Shown one piece after another: positions 13,601 through 26,740 of a stretch of 64,000 bases of DNA. The DNA comes from Channa striata (taxonomy: Eukaryota > Chordata > Actinopteri > Anabantiformes > Channidae): the NCBI GenBank assembly GCA_033026295.1, contig CM065189.1:13397203-13461202 (forward strand). The letters are read 5' to 3'. The stretch's first letter is position 1. Every line of letters starts with the position of its first letter. Made by a program: the position numbers and the translations under genes. Under the pieces are notes generated by a model. The model saw only the letters and a program-made list of their open reading frames with translations, did not search any database and was not told the DNA's origin.

Positions 13601-14715
13601 CCAGATGAGGTGTAAATGTGATCTTTATGTCTACAAGCAAGTGTGCTTCTGTCATACTTAGAGAAAGTTACCAATAATTTAAGCTTATATACACAACACA
13701 ACTACACTTATGTCTATGTATCCATTTTCCTGGATTTCCAAGTTTGACCGGAAGAAATTCTTTAACCTTGTCAAGATATCTCAAAGGAATAAAAGGTAGA
13801 ATTTGGAAAAAAAAATATAATTGCAAACATGCTTTACAACATAGAGTTTTAACCAGGATTCTAGCAGTAAGACTAGTAGCGCGCCAAAAAACGTACGGAA
13901 GAATCCGTAATAATAATATAATATACTGGAAACAACAAAGATTGCTAAAAGATATTACTAGATTAAGGTTAGGAAAATTGCTTCAAACTGAATTTAGTTC
14001 AAAAAAAGTGTGGATTAAAGTTTGCCTATTAAAAATCTGAAGCAGCAGACAAAATATTCAAGTAAAACTAACTAAAAATTGTACCTAAATACAACAATTA
14101 CGTAAATACATTTATTTTCCAGCAATGATACATTTCAAAATCCATTTCAAAATCTGACAATTTAACATTTTACAACAGACTTGAAATCATTTTACAGGAA
14201 TCTGTAGAAGTCACTTTCATACAGTGTTGTACAGGTTACTAATTACAGGTCATTAAAGTAGAATTCTTGATTCGTTGCTTTATTTTTCTGGTAATACTTT
14301 AAAATGAACAGAATTGAAAACGCGTAAAGAAACGTCCCATGGACCAAAGTAGCATATTATAATATTTAATTATTAAACAAAAATTGAATGGTGATACTAA
14401 CTTAGGACTGTTTTATTCAACTGTCTGATTCTGTGACGTTAGAGAACAAGACATTCAATTGTTACATTTTCTAAGGTCCAGAAAAAGTCATAATGAGACG
14501 TGTGTGTAAAAATATTACAATGAACTAGATAATATAGCTCAGTTCTTTCATTCAACAGACAAATACGTTCCTTGCAGATTTACCTTTGCCATTTTGATCA
14601 TTTTCTTGGCAATCTCAATGTCTCCCTGGTGATTCTGTCCGATTTCGGCTATGATGAAGCACGGGTGGTTAGCTCCGATCACTCTCCCGGGACACAGCTC
14701 GAACTTTAGAGGCAT
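10657..14715 (-). CDS. nans: Sialic acid synthase (N-acetylneuraminate-9-phosphate synthase)
   Basis: This cytosolic enzyme condenses ManNAc-6-phosphate with phosphoenolpyruvate to give Neu5Ac-9-phosphate. Six exons join in frame: 14584-14715, 13247-13462, 13072-13171, 12092-12246, 11002-11268 and 10657-10875. They give 362 residues against 359 in human. The product starts MPLKFELCPG, carries the IIAEIGQNHQGD active-site strand (about 21-32), CAKFQKSELE, FKVGSGDTNN and the CTSAYP motif of the NeuB TIM barrel, then HVTLDKTWKGSDH. The last exon encodes a SAF (antifreeze-like) domain starting LGKSVVAKVKIP. All introns are GT-AG; the exon 5 donor (GTCAGA) is weak. The product works downstream of gne, which lies on the same strand beyond clta. 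Teleosts can have nansa and nansb, and I cannot decide which copy this is. Confidence 0.95.
12575..12625. repeat. Teleost repeat end inside a nans intron
   Basis: The segment 'atacaccaataagtcacaac...ttaggtggtttt' resembles a common fish repeat consensus (ATACACCAATCAGCCACAAC). It lies in the intron between nans exons 3 and 4. The call rests on pattern memory only. Confidence 0.35.
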
Positions 14716-14799
14716 TTTGTTCACAGAAAAGGAAACGAACAGTTAAAAAAGCTCAGACTAATTCTTCTGCAGAGAACTCGCCCCGGGGATATGAAGAAA

Positions 14800-14855
14800 A
14801 GCCAACCGGAACACTTAATGTGCTGCACATCCGGGAAGTAAGAGGACTTCCGCTC
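14800..14855. promoter_or_regulatory. Probable nans promoter with ETS-type sites
   Basis: Just upstream of the nans start codon (14715) there is a locally CpG-rich stretch with CCGGAA near 14806 and an inverted pair, CCGGGAAGT (14831-14839) and ACTTCCG (14846-14852). These match ETS-family core sites (GGAA) found in TATA-less housekeeping promoters. No TATA box is evident. The transcription start is not determinable from sequence. Confidence 0.4.
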
Positions 14856-16377
14856 TACGTAAAAGACGGATGTCCTTTCAAAATAAAACCACAAATGATG
14901 ACGAAGACTTTAGCTACTGATTTATCTCATGGAATGTCACATGATACCAGTTTATTGGTCTAAGATGGAAAATGTATAGCGGCCAAAACAAAATAAAAAA
15001 AGGAAATAATTAAATACTATAATTAGGACACTTTGACAATCTTTGTTATGACTTTCCCAAGTGATAATCCCAAATCCCATTTGACAGAAATGGTAACACA
15101 GATTATTCAAATGAACCATTAGTCAGTGAAATTCCACATGATATTCAATCCAGTGCTCTGAGAACATCATGTACAAAATAAAAGAAACTACAGAAGCCGC
15201 AGTTAATGTGTAGGATAATAATCAAAACCAGAATAAGAAAGTAAAAATAATTTTTTTAAAAGATAAAAAACACAGAGCTTCTAGGTTACATATGATAGTG
15301 TTTGTTTTTACCAGCTGTTATATTTTATATGTTTTTTATTCTGATACTATATGTTGTTTGTCAATGAACATGGACATTTAAAGACTTGTGTTCTACACTT
15401 TTCTTCAGCATTAATATGGCGTTAAGTAATATTTTTTAATGTGTCTGCAGATTACAACACTCAGAGTGTGAAGATGCTAGTCTTTGCTGAATGTTTTTTA
15501 GTCCTTACTGATCACTGCTGAACTCCAAGTGATGCTTCATTACCTCCAGAAGTGTGACATAGGTTCTAAAGCGAGGTTGAATTTGCAGCAGACAGTAGGA
15601 CTCTGTTTCCATGGCAACATGATACCTTTCCAAAATGTCACTATTATGAATGTAAAGAGGATCCCACCTCCACAGGCTTACAATATTACACTTAGTTCAC
15701 GAATAAATGCAAGAGGATCATGCATTGTATCTACAGACTGAACTAAATGACTTTGAGTTTTGATGTCTTTGCATTGTTGTATAAATGTTAATTGAGAAAT
15801 GATTACATGCATAATAATAAATAAACAATTAAATAATAATTAAATAGTTGTATTTATTTTGCCTTTACACTTTCTACTGAAGCTGGGCAATCTCTATTTT
15901 TCCATGATGAAGGATCATGGAACAGCTCCTACCACCACAATCTGTTTCAATGTGGTCGTTTTATCTTCACTCTCCTTAATTTAAACTCTGGGGCCAACCG
16001 AGTTCCCAAATGTCCTTGGCAAGATCACAATTTAAGAATGTGATTCCACTCATAACTTCAATTGACTTTCAGCCAACTCTGTGTAGCCAAATTCCTGAAC
16101 TATAAGAAAAAGTTTCAAATAGTTACAAAAGAAGAAAAAAAACATACACACAAAGAGCTTTCATTCACTTTTTACTGTTACTGAAATCAAATGGACATGA
16201 GCACACATGGTCGAGCAACAGCTGGCTAATACCTAGTTCTCTTTAAAACAAACACCTGTCTAATTTCAGTGACAAACGTTTTATATACTGTATATATAAT
16301 TCCTTCTGTATCTGTACATAGGAACACGCAGAGTACATACACACACAGTTATGGTTTGAACGTACAAACGGGTCACA

Positions 16378-17115
16378 TTTATTGTAATGACTGGACTTTA
16401 TTCAGTTCCTGACTGGAGAGGGGAAGAGGCCTTTGAAAAGGAAATGCATAGATTGGAAACACAATATGCCACAAGCAGGCTCTAAATACAGTTCAAAGTA
16501 CACACATTAAATCTGAAATTTTGTTTTAAAGTTTGGTCCTTAACATAAGAAAATTCTGATGACAATTTTTGTAAGGATGGAAAACATGACATGAGGGTGA
16601 ACAGTGAACAGAACAAATTACCATCAACCCTCACAGATCAAGATCAACAGGTTAAGAGTACAACATCTTGGGAATGATACTGTTTAGGTGCCATGTGAAG
16701 CAGGGTGTAGTGTAGCTGTAGGCCTTAACAACCATCAGCCCTTCCCTTTTAGTGTCACGACTCACCATCTTCAAACAACTGTAGCACAATACCATAGACC
16801 ACGAAAGACACAGTAGATCTTGGTACAATATACAGCGAGGAAGAATTACAAGGTCCTGGTTGGTCTGTGGAAGAGGTGCACACATGAAATTAACCTCTAC
16901 ATCCCTGTCAGGAGGAGACAGATGGGCATGGGACAACTCATTTATTTTTAATGGGAAAAACCAAAATCTGATCTGTGCATGGCAAACAGGTGGGGATAGA
17001 AGGGGAAGTAGGCCCTCATCTTCAGAGGTGGGATGGTGGGACATTGGTGATTCTTATGGTTGGTGTGTGGTGAAAGAGGATGATTTGGAGTGACAACCTG
17101 AGTAGCCTTGGTTGA
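16378..17115 (-). other. clta: clta 3' untranslated region with candidate poly(A) signals
   Basis: Sequence after the clta stop codon (17116-17118) runs about 715-740 nt to two AATAAA hexamers on the minus strand, at 16397-16402 and 16378-16383. No other gene intervenes before the nans promoter at 14.8 kb. The real cleavage site is an inference. Confidence 0.45.
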
Positions 17116-20100
17116 CTAGCGAACAAGTGGGGCCTGCTTCAGGGAGATGAGGACTGAACGCATGCGGGACACGTCTTTGGCCTGCTTGCTGGACTTCGGG
17201 TTGAAGTCGCAGAGTCGAGCCACCCGCTCCCACTCGGTGCCGGGGTTGTTCTCATCCAAATCTGAGATCATAGCCTCCTCAGCTGCCCTATATGCAACAA
17301 AGAAGAGATTGAAATTATTTAGAAAAGATAACAGTCAGTGGGGCAAGATATGCATACAGCTCTGAGAAACTCCTCTGCTGATCACCAACATACCAAATTA
17401 TAGTGGAAAACTCAGTTGTGTCTCCTGAGCTGAACAGTGTTACCTCTGGCATGATTTGCCTTACATTTTAGTTCTAAATTCAGTCCATCACCAAGATTTG
17501 AGAAATGACTCAAAATTGCCAAAGAATAAAATTGGCAAACATGTCTTTTTTTTTTATTTTCTAGGCTTACCACCTGACTTTGTTGGTTCAGCAGAGTATC
17601 CCTTGGCGCTGGGCAGTCAAATCAACACTGAAACACCCGTGCGTGTTTAGGTTCACAAGGATCCAAAAGCTACAACTGTTTCATTACCTGTGGCATCATC
17701 CCTACTCTACTTATACATAACATTCAACTGTATTTTCTACTAACTAAAACATTAAGGGGGAAAGACTGATGAGAAATCCAAAGAGAAAATAAGAGTAAGG
17801 CCTGATGAGCTTTTTGGTTGGTTAAAAATTCAGTTCTGTCCAGAACTGGGGAGTGGGGTTTGTCCACACCCACACACTTAGACTTGCACTGTGGTTCCTT
17901 ATTTACAATGTTGTCTTTTCTCTGCAAGAACCAAGTATAGAGATGACATCACCTGTATACTTGTCCTTCATGAAAAAGGAACAATTATGGCAAGTTCTAT
18001 TTTTTTAACCAAGCCCAAAACAACTGGAAGCACTACTGGCCCATAGCCATGCACTTTGCTGCAGCTGAAAAGCAAGCTATTTAAAGCTGTGGCACAGAAT
18101 GCATTTACTTTGATTTCATGTATCATAATTGTTGAAAAGATCAATTAAAATCTTCCAGGTGAAGGTTGAGGTGTTTTAAAACAATTAAAAGAAAAAAGAA
18201 AAAAGTACATTTACCACAATCTTCAAATTAAAAACACAAATGTGATTAAAAATTAAAATAAATAAAAATGAACCAGAGCCACTGTCACAATACATCTGAA
18301 ATGGAAGCCACAGATTATGGCTAAACAAATTTAAGACTCCTTCACACCCGCCCCACAAACAATAAATCCACTGCATTTTTTTATTTCTATATACAAACAA
18401 GGCCAGATCCCCACCCACCTACAGGCACAAGGTCAGTTACTAACAACTACAACACGGTACACAAAGCAAAATGAGGGATGAGAAGCTAATGAACATTCAC
18501 TGTCACAACCAACTACAAATACACAAGTGACCAGAAGGACCACAACATCACAGAAGGGACAAACTAACCCTCTTTCTAGGCAGTGGATTTTACAGTTGGG
18601 GTAATAAACTGTCATAAACAAAACATATCAGAGACACACCCACACAGTCGCACACACATACACACACACACACACCTACACCCTGTCAAAAATATTAAGG
18701 TTTTGCAGGTTCTGGGGTTTTTTATTTTTACTTAACTGGTCTAGGCGGTAGCAAGGATGGTTAATGTGTGTGCTTTAAGGTGCATAGGAAAAGAAAACAG
18801 GGAGAAACAGTTTCACAAGTCAGAATTTAGAAGAGAGAGAAGGGGAGGGGACAAAATGAAAGACAACAAAAATTATCTAAATGCAGATGTTGAAAGCCGG
18901 CATGCAAAAGCAAGTTTATAGATTTCTATTTTTGTTCTGGAAATGACAAAGTTATTGTGCAGCCTTTGATTGGTTGATTGTCTTAAGCTAGATTCCTTTC
19001 AGATGCACCCTGGAACATTATGGTGCCAGATTCTTTTCAAATGGCCAATTGTACCTACTTTCTGTAACAATGTTCAGTGACTATGTAAAAACTTTACTTA
19101 TTCTCTTTACACATTAAATAAAGAAAGCTTATATGTGAGGCCTGTGAAGTCATCTTTACAGACTCACACCAAAGATAACGGCTTTCACTTATCCAGTAAT
19201 AATACTGATCTTAAAAACCAAAGATGATGAATGGGAAGAAACAGAATGTGTCGATCACGATGCAGGTTAGACATTTCTAAGTAACTGAATACAAAACCAA
19301 AGGCTGCACAGCTCGGGCTATTGGATAGCTAGCTGGGCAAGTTAGCATATCATACTGTAGGACAGCAGTAGCTCGAGTACAGAGCAGCTAACACTCTAGA
19401 CATGCACAGTTGCAGTTCTGTTTGAAGCAGTTGTATCCATGATAAGACGAGTGGCGCCAGCAATAAAACCATGCTGTAAATTTGAATAAGAGTACACTAA
19501 CAAAAAGAGGAGGACAGAGACAGCGGCGACTGTGTGTTGAGGATTATTGTTTAAGAAGTTGTGACATTTGCAGGATGTGTTTCATGCTACCTGGGAATAA
19601 ACGGGAAATCAATTTAGGAACCCAAACCATGGACCTGTGTGTGTTTGTGTTTATCAAACAAAATTTCTGCAGGCTGTAAAATATATTAAAGATTTTTCAA
19701 AAGGCAGAATGAGACATCACCTGGAGTTTGTAAATCTTGCAGACAGCTTTAGTTCAAATCCAATTATAGATGGTAAAGCATATAAAATTAAAATAGCTAT
19801 TCTTTGATAGTGGACGACAAAAAACTGCACCTATTATCTCTTAAAATTGTTAAGAGATATACACACGATAACTACTGATGAATGATGATCACCTAAATAA
19901 ACGCAGACGGTACGTTTAACACATAATCTCTTTAGTTTGGCAACATCTTACTCTGCAGACTATCTTGGTTCTTACATTAGCAAGTTCCTAGGAAAAACAG
20001 AGGTTTGATTCGTGGAGAAAAAGAGGTCACCAATCCCAATGTTGACACTATAGATGTAGTACACTACAAAAATTTAACTAAAAGGTAGATACTACTTATT

Positions 20101-23100
20101 TGATGGACACACCATGTCTATTTATGAGCACACAATTGCTTCAAACATATAGATAAGCATCATACTCCTGAATAATAATTTGCATAAATAATGTTTTGGA
20201 AACTTAAAAGTAGAAACAAAAAACTTTCTGTGAGAGTTTATAAGATTACTATATGCTATTTTCGGAAAATAATAAAATGAAAAACATTTTGGTGAAATTA
20301 GCTGAAAGGTATTAAAATGGTTGTGAATAATGGATGGGAAATCATAACAGGCACAGTTATGAATTAAACTGATGTCCACTATTGTGATTAAAGAGCTCTG
20401 CAGTGAACGCACAGTGACATGCAGTCATTCATATTACTGAAATATACCGATACTGGCATTAACCTACAAATGACATGCAGACATATGGGATGGCAGTTAT
20501 TGCTGCAGTTTAAAAAAAAATTAACTGCTACAAGCTAGATGAGAAGAGTAACAATAATAAAGTTACATATGAAAAATAAATGCACCGACAATTAGTGAGA
20601 TGAATATAATGTCAATAGATGGATGCTTGGAGTTGGCAAAAGAAGGAGAAAAATTTTAAAAGAAAAAGAACAGAGCGATGTTAGTTGGAGCAACATACAC
20701 ATAACCAATGAGTTCAGAGAAGGGCTGCTTGTAGAAGTCTTCATCCAGCACCCTGGACAAACATCCGCCCAAACGACAGAGCAGCAAGAGGAGAGAAGAG
20801 AGACAGTGGTAAAAGGGAGAAGAGGATGAAAGCATAAGTATTATAGGTTACCACACAATAATATGGTCAGACATATAATCAAAGGCTCAGGTTTTGTGGG
20901 GGGGGATTACTAAAACAGTGTTGGGGCTTTCAAGGCTCAAAAACACTTGACTGATTGGGTCCTCCTCCTGAAAGCTTTATTGTCTTGCAATCTGCAAAAT
21001 ATACTCAGCTGTTCACATTTAAAAATAGAGAATGACATCAGACTGTGTCAAATTCTTTGCACTTTCTGAACCAGTTTGTCAATTAACTGACAGATTTAAA
21101 TATATGAATTAATTGTGAAGGACAGAAAGCCGTCTACATATTTTAAAGTATAAAATAGGTAATTACTTGATTAGAATGGAATGGAACAAGATTAATAATG
21201 AAAGTAACTGTTAGTTGTTGCTTAAACACAAATTGATAACTCTGTTAAATTCATTCAACGATTAAGTCAACTACCTAGATTTGCCAGGCAAAGACAGTCC
21301 ATTTCAAAAGACTATACAGCTGCTACCCTAGTCAACAAAACACAGGACAGGCAGAAGAGTACAGAGCCACGGCTGCTGCTGCTCTATTATTGATGGGAGA
21401 GCAGGTCTACATTACAAACTGAAACGTGGTCAATTCAACAATGACAAACAAGGAGTTACCTTGGTGCAGCTGGAGGAAACAAATATGTCAGCCATTCGGC
21501 ATTTTATACATTCTTAAATACTAGTTCTGTAAAACAACTGTAAATAAAATTACACCTAAAATATATATATATTAATAAAATATTTAAAAGTAAAGTGAAG
21601 TATGTCAACAAGAGATTGTATATTTCTAAGAGCATTAGTAAAATTACCATAGAATTTGACTTGCTTAAACAAGTTTCTATCCTTTACTCTCTGAAGAGTT
21701 TCTTTTGCAATTCTTCTATGCTGCTCTTGAGCCAATGTGCCACATAGAAAATAACAGGAAGCCAAACCCAAAGTCCAGTAGATTTAGTAGGTTACATGTT
21801 AGTAATGCAACAAGACAGAGACGAGAGCAACAAGTCAGGCTGCGTGTGACAGTCAGCATTTCACACTGTGCTTCTGTCTATGTCGTATGTGTAACTTTTG
21901 CTGACACTGTATGTATATGCAGAGACAAATACCTTAAGACTGTTGAGGTTTGAATTGTCCTGGGCCTGCTGTGGATCGAGCTTTCGAATAAACACAGCAG
22001 AAAAGAGTGGGAGTTTCACAGCGTGAGAAACTTTAATATTGCTGTGTTTGTATGTTCTCGGAAGGCTCTCTGCAGAAAAATGCTTGTTCTCACATTATTG
22101 TTCACATGTACATGTGAACCAATAAATGCTACATGCTGGACACAGATTGCTTGCGAGGAACCCAATATACAAAGATGAACCAATGCCTGCCTTTGTCTGC
22201 ACTAATCAGTAGCTGCACACATTTTTTTATTAATTTCAGTTCTTCCTAATCTCCACTGATCCTTGTATCCTGTTTCTACCCCTCTATGAAACCAGTACCT
22301 GTTATTGGTTTTGGTTTTCTCCAGCTGCTCATTTTGCCGAGCGTGCCATTCCTCCAGCTCAATCTTGGCCTTCTCCTTCCACTCAGTCTCCTGCTTGCGA
22401 GAGTTGGCATCTGAGGAGGGAGATGTGACATCAATCATGGATAGAAATCAGAAAACACAGGAGGAAAATTGTGAATTAGGAAAGGAAGAATGTATGATTA
22501 CACTTTCTAGTTAGACAGTGAATGTTAACATGAGGTTAAAGTGATGTTTTATACAAAGGCCACCAAACTATAAAAAGATGCAATACATATGAAGTTCTTG
22601 TATTTAGCATAGACTTCACTGACATTAATATTTACATGCTACATCTCAACAACAGGATCTGTACATACCTAGCACCTCCAGCCTCTCTCTTTGTTCCTCC
22701 CTCCACTTGCGTAAGCTTTCAGGTTCAGCCTGCAGCCGGTCTGCATTGGAAATTGCTGCATAAGCATCTGATGGACCGTTGCTTTCCTGAGAGGCAAGAC
22801 AGGTAACAGACATTTTATCAATCAGATTTACAAAAATAAGTTGAAATACAGACCCTGGCCATTACCTGTTAGGGTTAGCCGTGTGTTATTTGAGAAGCTT
22901 TATTAAAAAAAGATTTGGCACACCACTGAATTTTATCAGCTCAGCTTCCCTCAATGCCAGAAAGAAGTCCTGACAGTGCAGAAGAGAGCAATTTTGCAAT
23001 CAAAACAAAGGAAAGGGAAGCTAGAAAGCTGCATAGTCCAGCCTCTAACACCACAAAAATCTCCTCAGTGATGATTCTGGTTTGTTAAACCTCGGGTGTT

Positions 23101-24684
23101 ACACTACATTTATGACATTTGGAAATATTGCAAGACCGCAACCTTAGATATTTCAAAAAACACCACTAATCAAATTAACAGATTTGAAACAAACCCCCAG
23201 CCTCCCTAAAACATTCAAAGAATTTTCTACTGTGGATTTTTTAAAAAACATATTGTGTGATGTAAACCCATACATTTACAGATTGACTTATGATTTAGCT
23301 TTGATGCTTTTATCTGTGCAATTAGGATTCTTTATCTGCATTTTAGGTGGGGTTAAATATATTTTTTTTTTAAGTTTAATGAAATTGGTCTGCATGAACT
23401 GGCTATTGTTGCTTTTTTTAATACATTTATGATTACTCTGTCCAACTACTCTAGTTGTTCAGAATCAGAATTTTAATTCTCTTTTGGTTATTTACTGTAG
23501 TTTTAGTAAACAAATGTTGCTTTAAGACAATCTGGCAGTTTACCAATCCTGCATCAGGTAGATAAACATCAGTTTTTCACTAGAAATCCCCTGTAGAGTC
23601 TACAGTGACAAAAACACACAGCTCAAGAGAGTGAAAATACTACAATTAAAAGATGATAGATATGTATACTTCGTAAAAGTCGTATTTGTGCTCACAAAGT
23701 CCTCCTCCACAAAACAGCAATTACAGGGGATCCGACTGAGCGCATAACATATTGTACAATTTAAGCCCAAGGTTAATAAGACAAAAAAAGTTAATAAACG
23801 TTTTACCCCGTGAAGGTCTCCATTGATAGCAGCATCTACAAAGTGACAAGAAAAAGATCTGTTAGAAATCAAGCAGACGTACAAAACATCAAAAGTCTAG
23901 TTGAAATGTCTTCTGAATGGACTTTCATTGACTGATTCTCTTCATTTTGCAGATTTCAAAATATTGTATGTAAAAACATTTCACAATATAGTATGTCAGC
24001 ATCTCTCAATAACTACAATTGCTTAACCCCTAAGAAGCCACAATTCTTCTTCGGCCCGTCCTGGCCAAAGGTCATTAAGCTCGATTTCCTCTTGTGGCTG
24101 TGAGGTTAGCTGGCAAATACAGCAGCAGCTACGTGCAGGGCTGATCTTATCAGACAGCTTCATTCATTTTAGAAAAGCTAGCAAAAGGCCTGGATATTCA
24201 CATGTCAAACACAAATTGATAATTCAGAATTGTCCTTTTATGAGCTGGTCACCATTTGCTTTGATTTTTTTAGACATCGTAAACACGGGTTATTTGTAAC
24301 ATTAGCCGAGGCTAATGTGCTAGCTACGCTCAGCTAACATTAGCAGGCTGGCTAGAACATCACCGACTCCAGAGCCAAACTGGGACCGAGTAGTGTTAAC
24401 ACACCTCCGGGCTAAAACACGGCGAACCGGACAGACCGTGTCAACGACACACAGACACGGCTGGCTAATGTGAAACGCTGTCCGCTGGACCACAGCGGTC
24501 ACCCACCGTTGGAGTCTCCCAGCGACGAGGGGACCTCTCCGCTGTCCAGGATACTGAAGCCTTCGTCGTTTTCAATCCCTGCGATTTCGCTCTCCTGTTG
24601 GGCCAGGAAGGCAGCGGCGGGGTCCTCCTCCGAGCCGATCCCGTTTCCAGCGACGGGCGCGTTCAGCATATCAAAATCATCCAT
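17116..24684 (-). CDS. clta: Clathrin light chain A
   Basis: This is the regulatory light chain that binds the clathrin heavy-chain leg on coated pits and vesicles. Constitutive exons are 24507-24684, 23807-23835, 22669-22786, 22299-22410 and 17116-17287, joining to 202 residues. The neuronal-type exon (20699-20752) raises this to 220. The N-terminus contains the signature EEDPAAAFLAQQESEIAGIE (19-38), shared by all vertebrate light chains. A charged, coiled-coil-forming middle with SLRKWREEQRERLE and RKQETEWKEK follows. The last exon encodes PGTEWERVARLCDFNPKSSK and ends SLKQAPLVR, where human CLTA ends SLKQAPLVH, so this is the A rather than the B paralog. The first exon is shorter than in mammals, lacking the Gly/Pro/Ala-rich part. 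All donors and acceptors are GT-AG. Confidence 0.95.
20699..20752 (-). CDS. clta: clta neuronal-type alternative exon (18 codons)
   Basis: A 54-nt exon flanked by AG and GTATGT inserts 18 residues, starting VLDEDFYKQPF and ending in IGYV, after the TNNR junction of exon 4. It corresponds to the first brain-specific insert of mammalian CLTA, VADEAFYKQPF... Its length is a multiple of three and its phase matches on both sides, so it can be skipped or included freely. The second, 12-codon brain exon of mammals was looked for between 17.3 and 20.7 kb and not recognised. Confidence 0.9.
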
Positions 24685-24699
24685 CCTGTGTGTCTCTGA

Positions 24700-24900
24700 G
24701 GAAGGAGAAATAGAAAAAGCGGAGAACAGGTGTTGCTGTGGACCCTACGCGATTAGCTCGACAGGAGGAAGAACGTTAAAAAAAAAGGGGAAACGGAAGC
24801 AGATAGGTAACCAATCACAAACCAGAATCGGTGACTGACAGTACTGACTATCAAATATGCGAGAGCTGCCCCAAAATTGGACCAATCAAAAATTTGAACC
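24700..24900 (-). promoter_or_regulatory. clta promoter region with three CCAAT boxes
   Basis: Upstream of the clta ATG the plus strand shows CCAAT at 24811, ATTGG at 24876-24880 and CCAAT at 24882-24886, with CpG-containing sequence between them and the gene. Clustered CCAAT boxes in both orientations suggest NF-Y-type control of a housekeeping promoter. No TATA box is apparent. Confidence 0.4.
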
Positions 24901-24949
24901 GTCCTGCAATACATGTCCCGTGACCTGCTACGTGCCAGAGCTGTCACGG

Positions 24950-26740
24950 CAAAAACCGCAGTCTGAGTGGGAGTAATTTACTGCGTTTGGTTTGTAACTG
25001 TCAGCTTTTATTTTTAATCATATAGAAATATATTTTGCCGATTTCTAAACTAAAAAGAAAAATCCACAATCATTTCCAATAACTAATATTTAAAAAATGT
25101 ACAGTCAGTTATTACATAGTGGGTTTATTAAAATGAAGTACCCTTTAAATACCAATTTCTCCGGTTTTAGTGAAGGCAGCAAAAAATGTCAAAAAGCTCA
25201 GTATTAGCCTGAATGCATCATAGATACTGTAGCTTTGCTGCAGTCTTCCACATTCTCTGTCAAACTCAATTCAAATTCAATTCTTTATGTTTGCCAACCT
25301 GGAAACAGGTGTTCATGTCATGTCATGAAGTTTAATCATTAACAGCTCTGACCATCTGAAGGGCTTAGGTCAAAAGCACTCACCTGAATCCGGGTATGTA
25401 CCTGGAAGCAATAGTCAGTCTAAAACATCAGAACAGGATCAGTGTAATTCAGCAAACATTTGCATTGTCAGTTAAAATCTTTACTCTACTGGACCCCCAG
25501 AAACACCACAGTATCATATTTGTTGTCTTCCTAGTTTTGTACATTACTGCATAACTCTAATTTGGACATATTTACTGCTTCACATTTTACACTATACATT
25601 TTATGTATTTTAGAGCTGTAAATGAAATAAGACATCTGTGAGACATCTTAAAAATGAAATCTGTATCAACAACCCAATACCAACCAGTGATATTGTGACC
25701 AATAAAGTCAATGTTTTATTATTTGTGCACAATACAGAGCATTTATTTGGACAGCAAAAATTAATACAATTACATAAAAGTGTATAAAAAATTTAATTGC
25801 ATGTAATGTAGAACACAGTAAGTTACAGTAATTACATAACACTTTTTCTGAGCTATAATATCCGAAGGCATGAAAAAAATCTTGAAATATCTTGAAAGTC
25901 TTCATAAGGTCTGGTACAGTGAAACACACATCTTGACCTGATTCAGGCCCTTAGTATGCTATAGCAGTAATAAGGCAAAAAGTAATATTAATAATATTTC
26001 ATTATTAAAAAAAAGCTACTATTTAATGGTTCAAGATTCACATTCATATTTGTGACATGTATCCAGCGGTGGTCCTACAATGACAAAGATGTCCAAATGA
26101 AACTGTTCAGTGACATCTTTTTTAACGGAACTGTGAGGTGCCAGCACTTATGATGACAGGCGATATGAACATGCTTGCTGTCGCAAATATTCACTAACAG
26201 TAAGTAAGTAAGTAAGACAATTTTAAAATAAATAAAAGCCACTAGAACTTTGATCTGATAGCGGCCACATTGATAGAGGTAACATATGTATCAAATCTAG
26301 GACCACATTCTGAAGAGGCCCAAATCAGACTTGACAAAATATAATTTGGTTAATTAAAGGAAAGATATGTTTCTATCTTTCTATCTATTTATCTATCTAT
26401 CTCATTTGGTGGCAAAAAGATCAGATTTGGACCAATTTAATCATATAATTTAGGCTACAACGTTGCTAAGTAAAGGAATAACACACTGTTTTCAGAATTT
26501 GTATGATTGTGGATAGACAAAAAAAAAAGGATTCATCATGGTTGTGAACAGGCACAAAATAAAACAAAATAAAATGTATTTATAAATATAGTTGAAGTGA
26601 CAACATAATGGTCTTAATGCACTTCATGTTCTCTTCATCAAAATGTTCTTCCCTAAATATGCTTATACATCTATGTGGCCAGATACAGATTCTACTTCAC
26701 TTTCAGTTTTGGAGTCCTTAGTCAACAAAGTCTAAATCTT
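24950..26740. other. Intergenic/3'UTR interval between clta and gne
   Basis: No coding sequence is seen. Minus-strand AATAAA hexamers (TTTATT on the plus strand) near 25715 and 25740 could terminate gne about 1 kb past its stop. Short tandem runs occur: AAGT repeats near 26200-26217 and CTAT repeats near 26372-26402. Confidence 0.4.

Noticed and set aside
21640..21740. Charged minus-strand frame (EQHRRIAKETLQRVKDR) in a clta intron
   Set aside because: It looks coiled-coil-like, but with the available AG acceptors the phase required after clta exon 4 leads to immediate stops, so it cannot be an in-frame clta exon.
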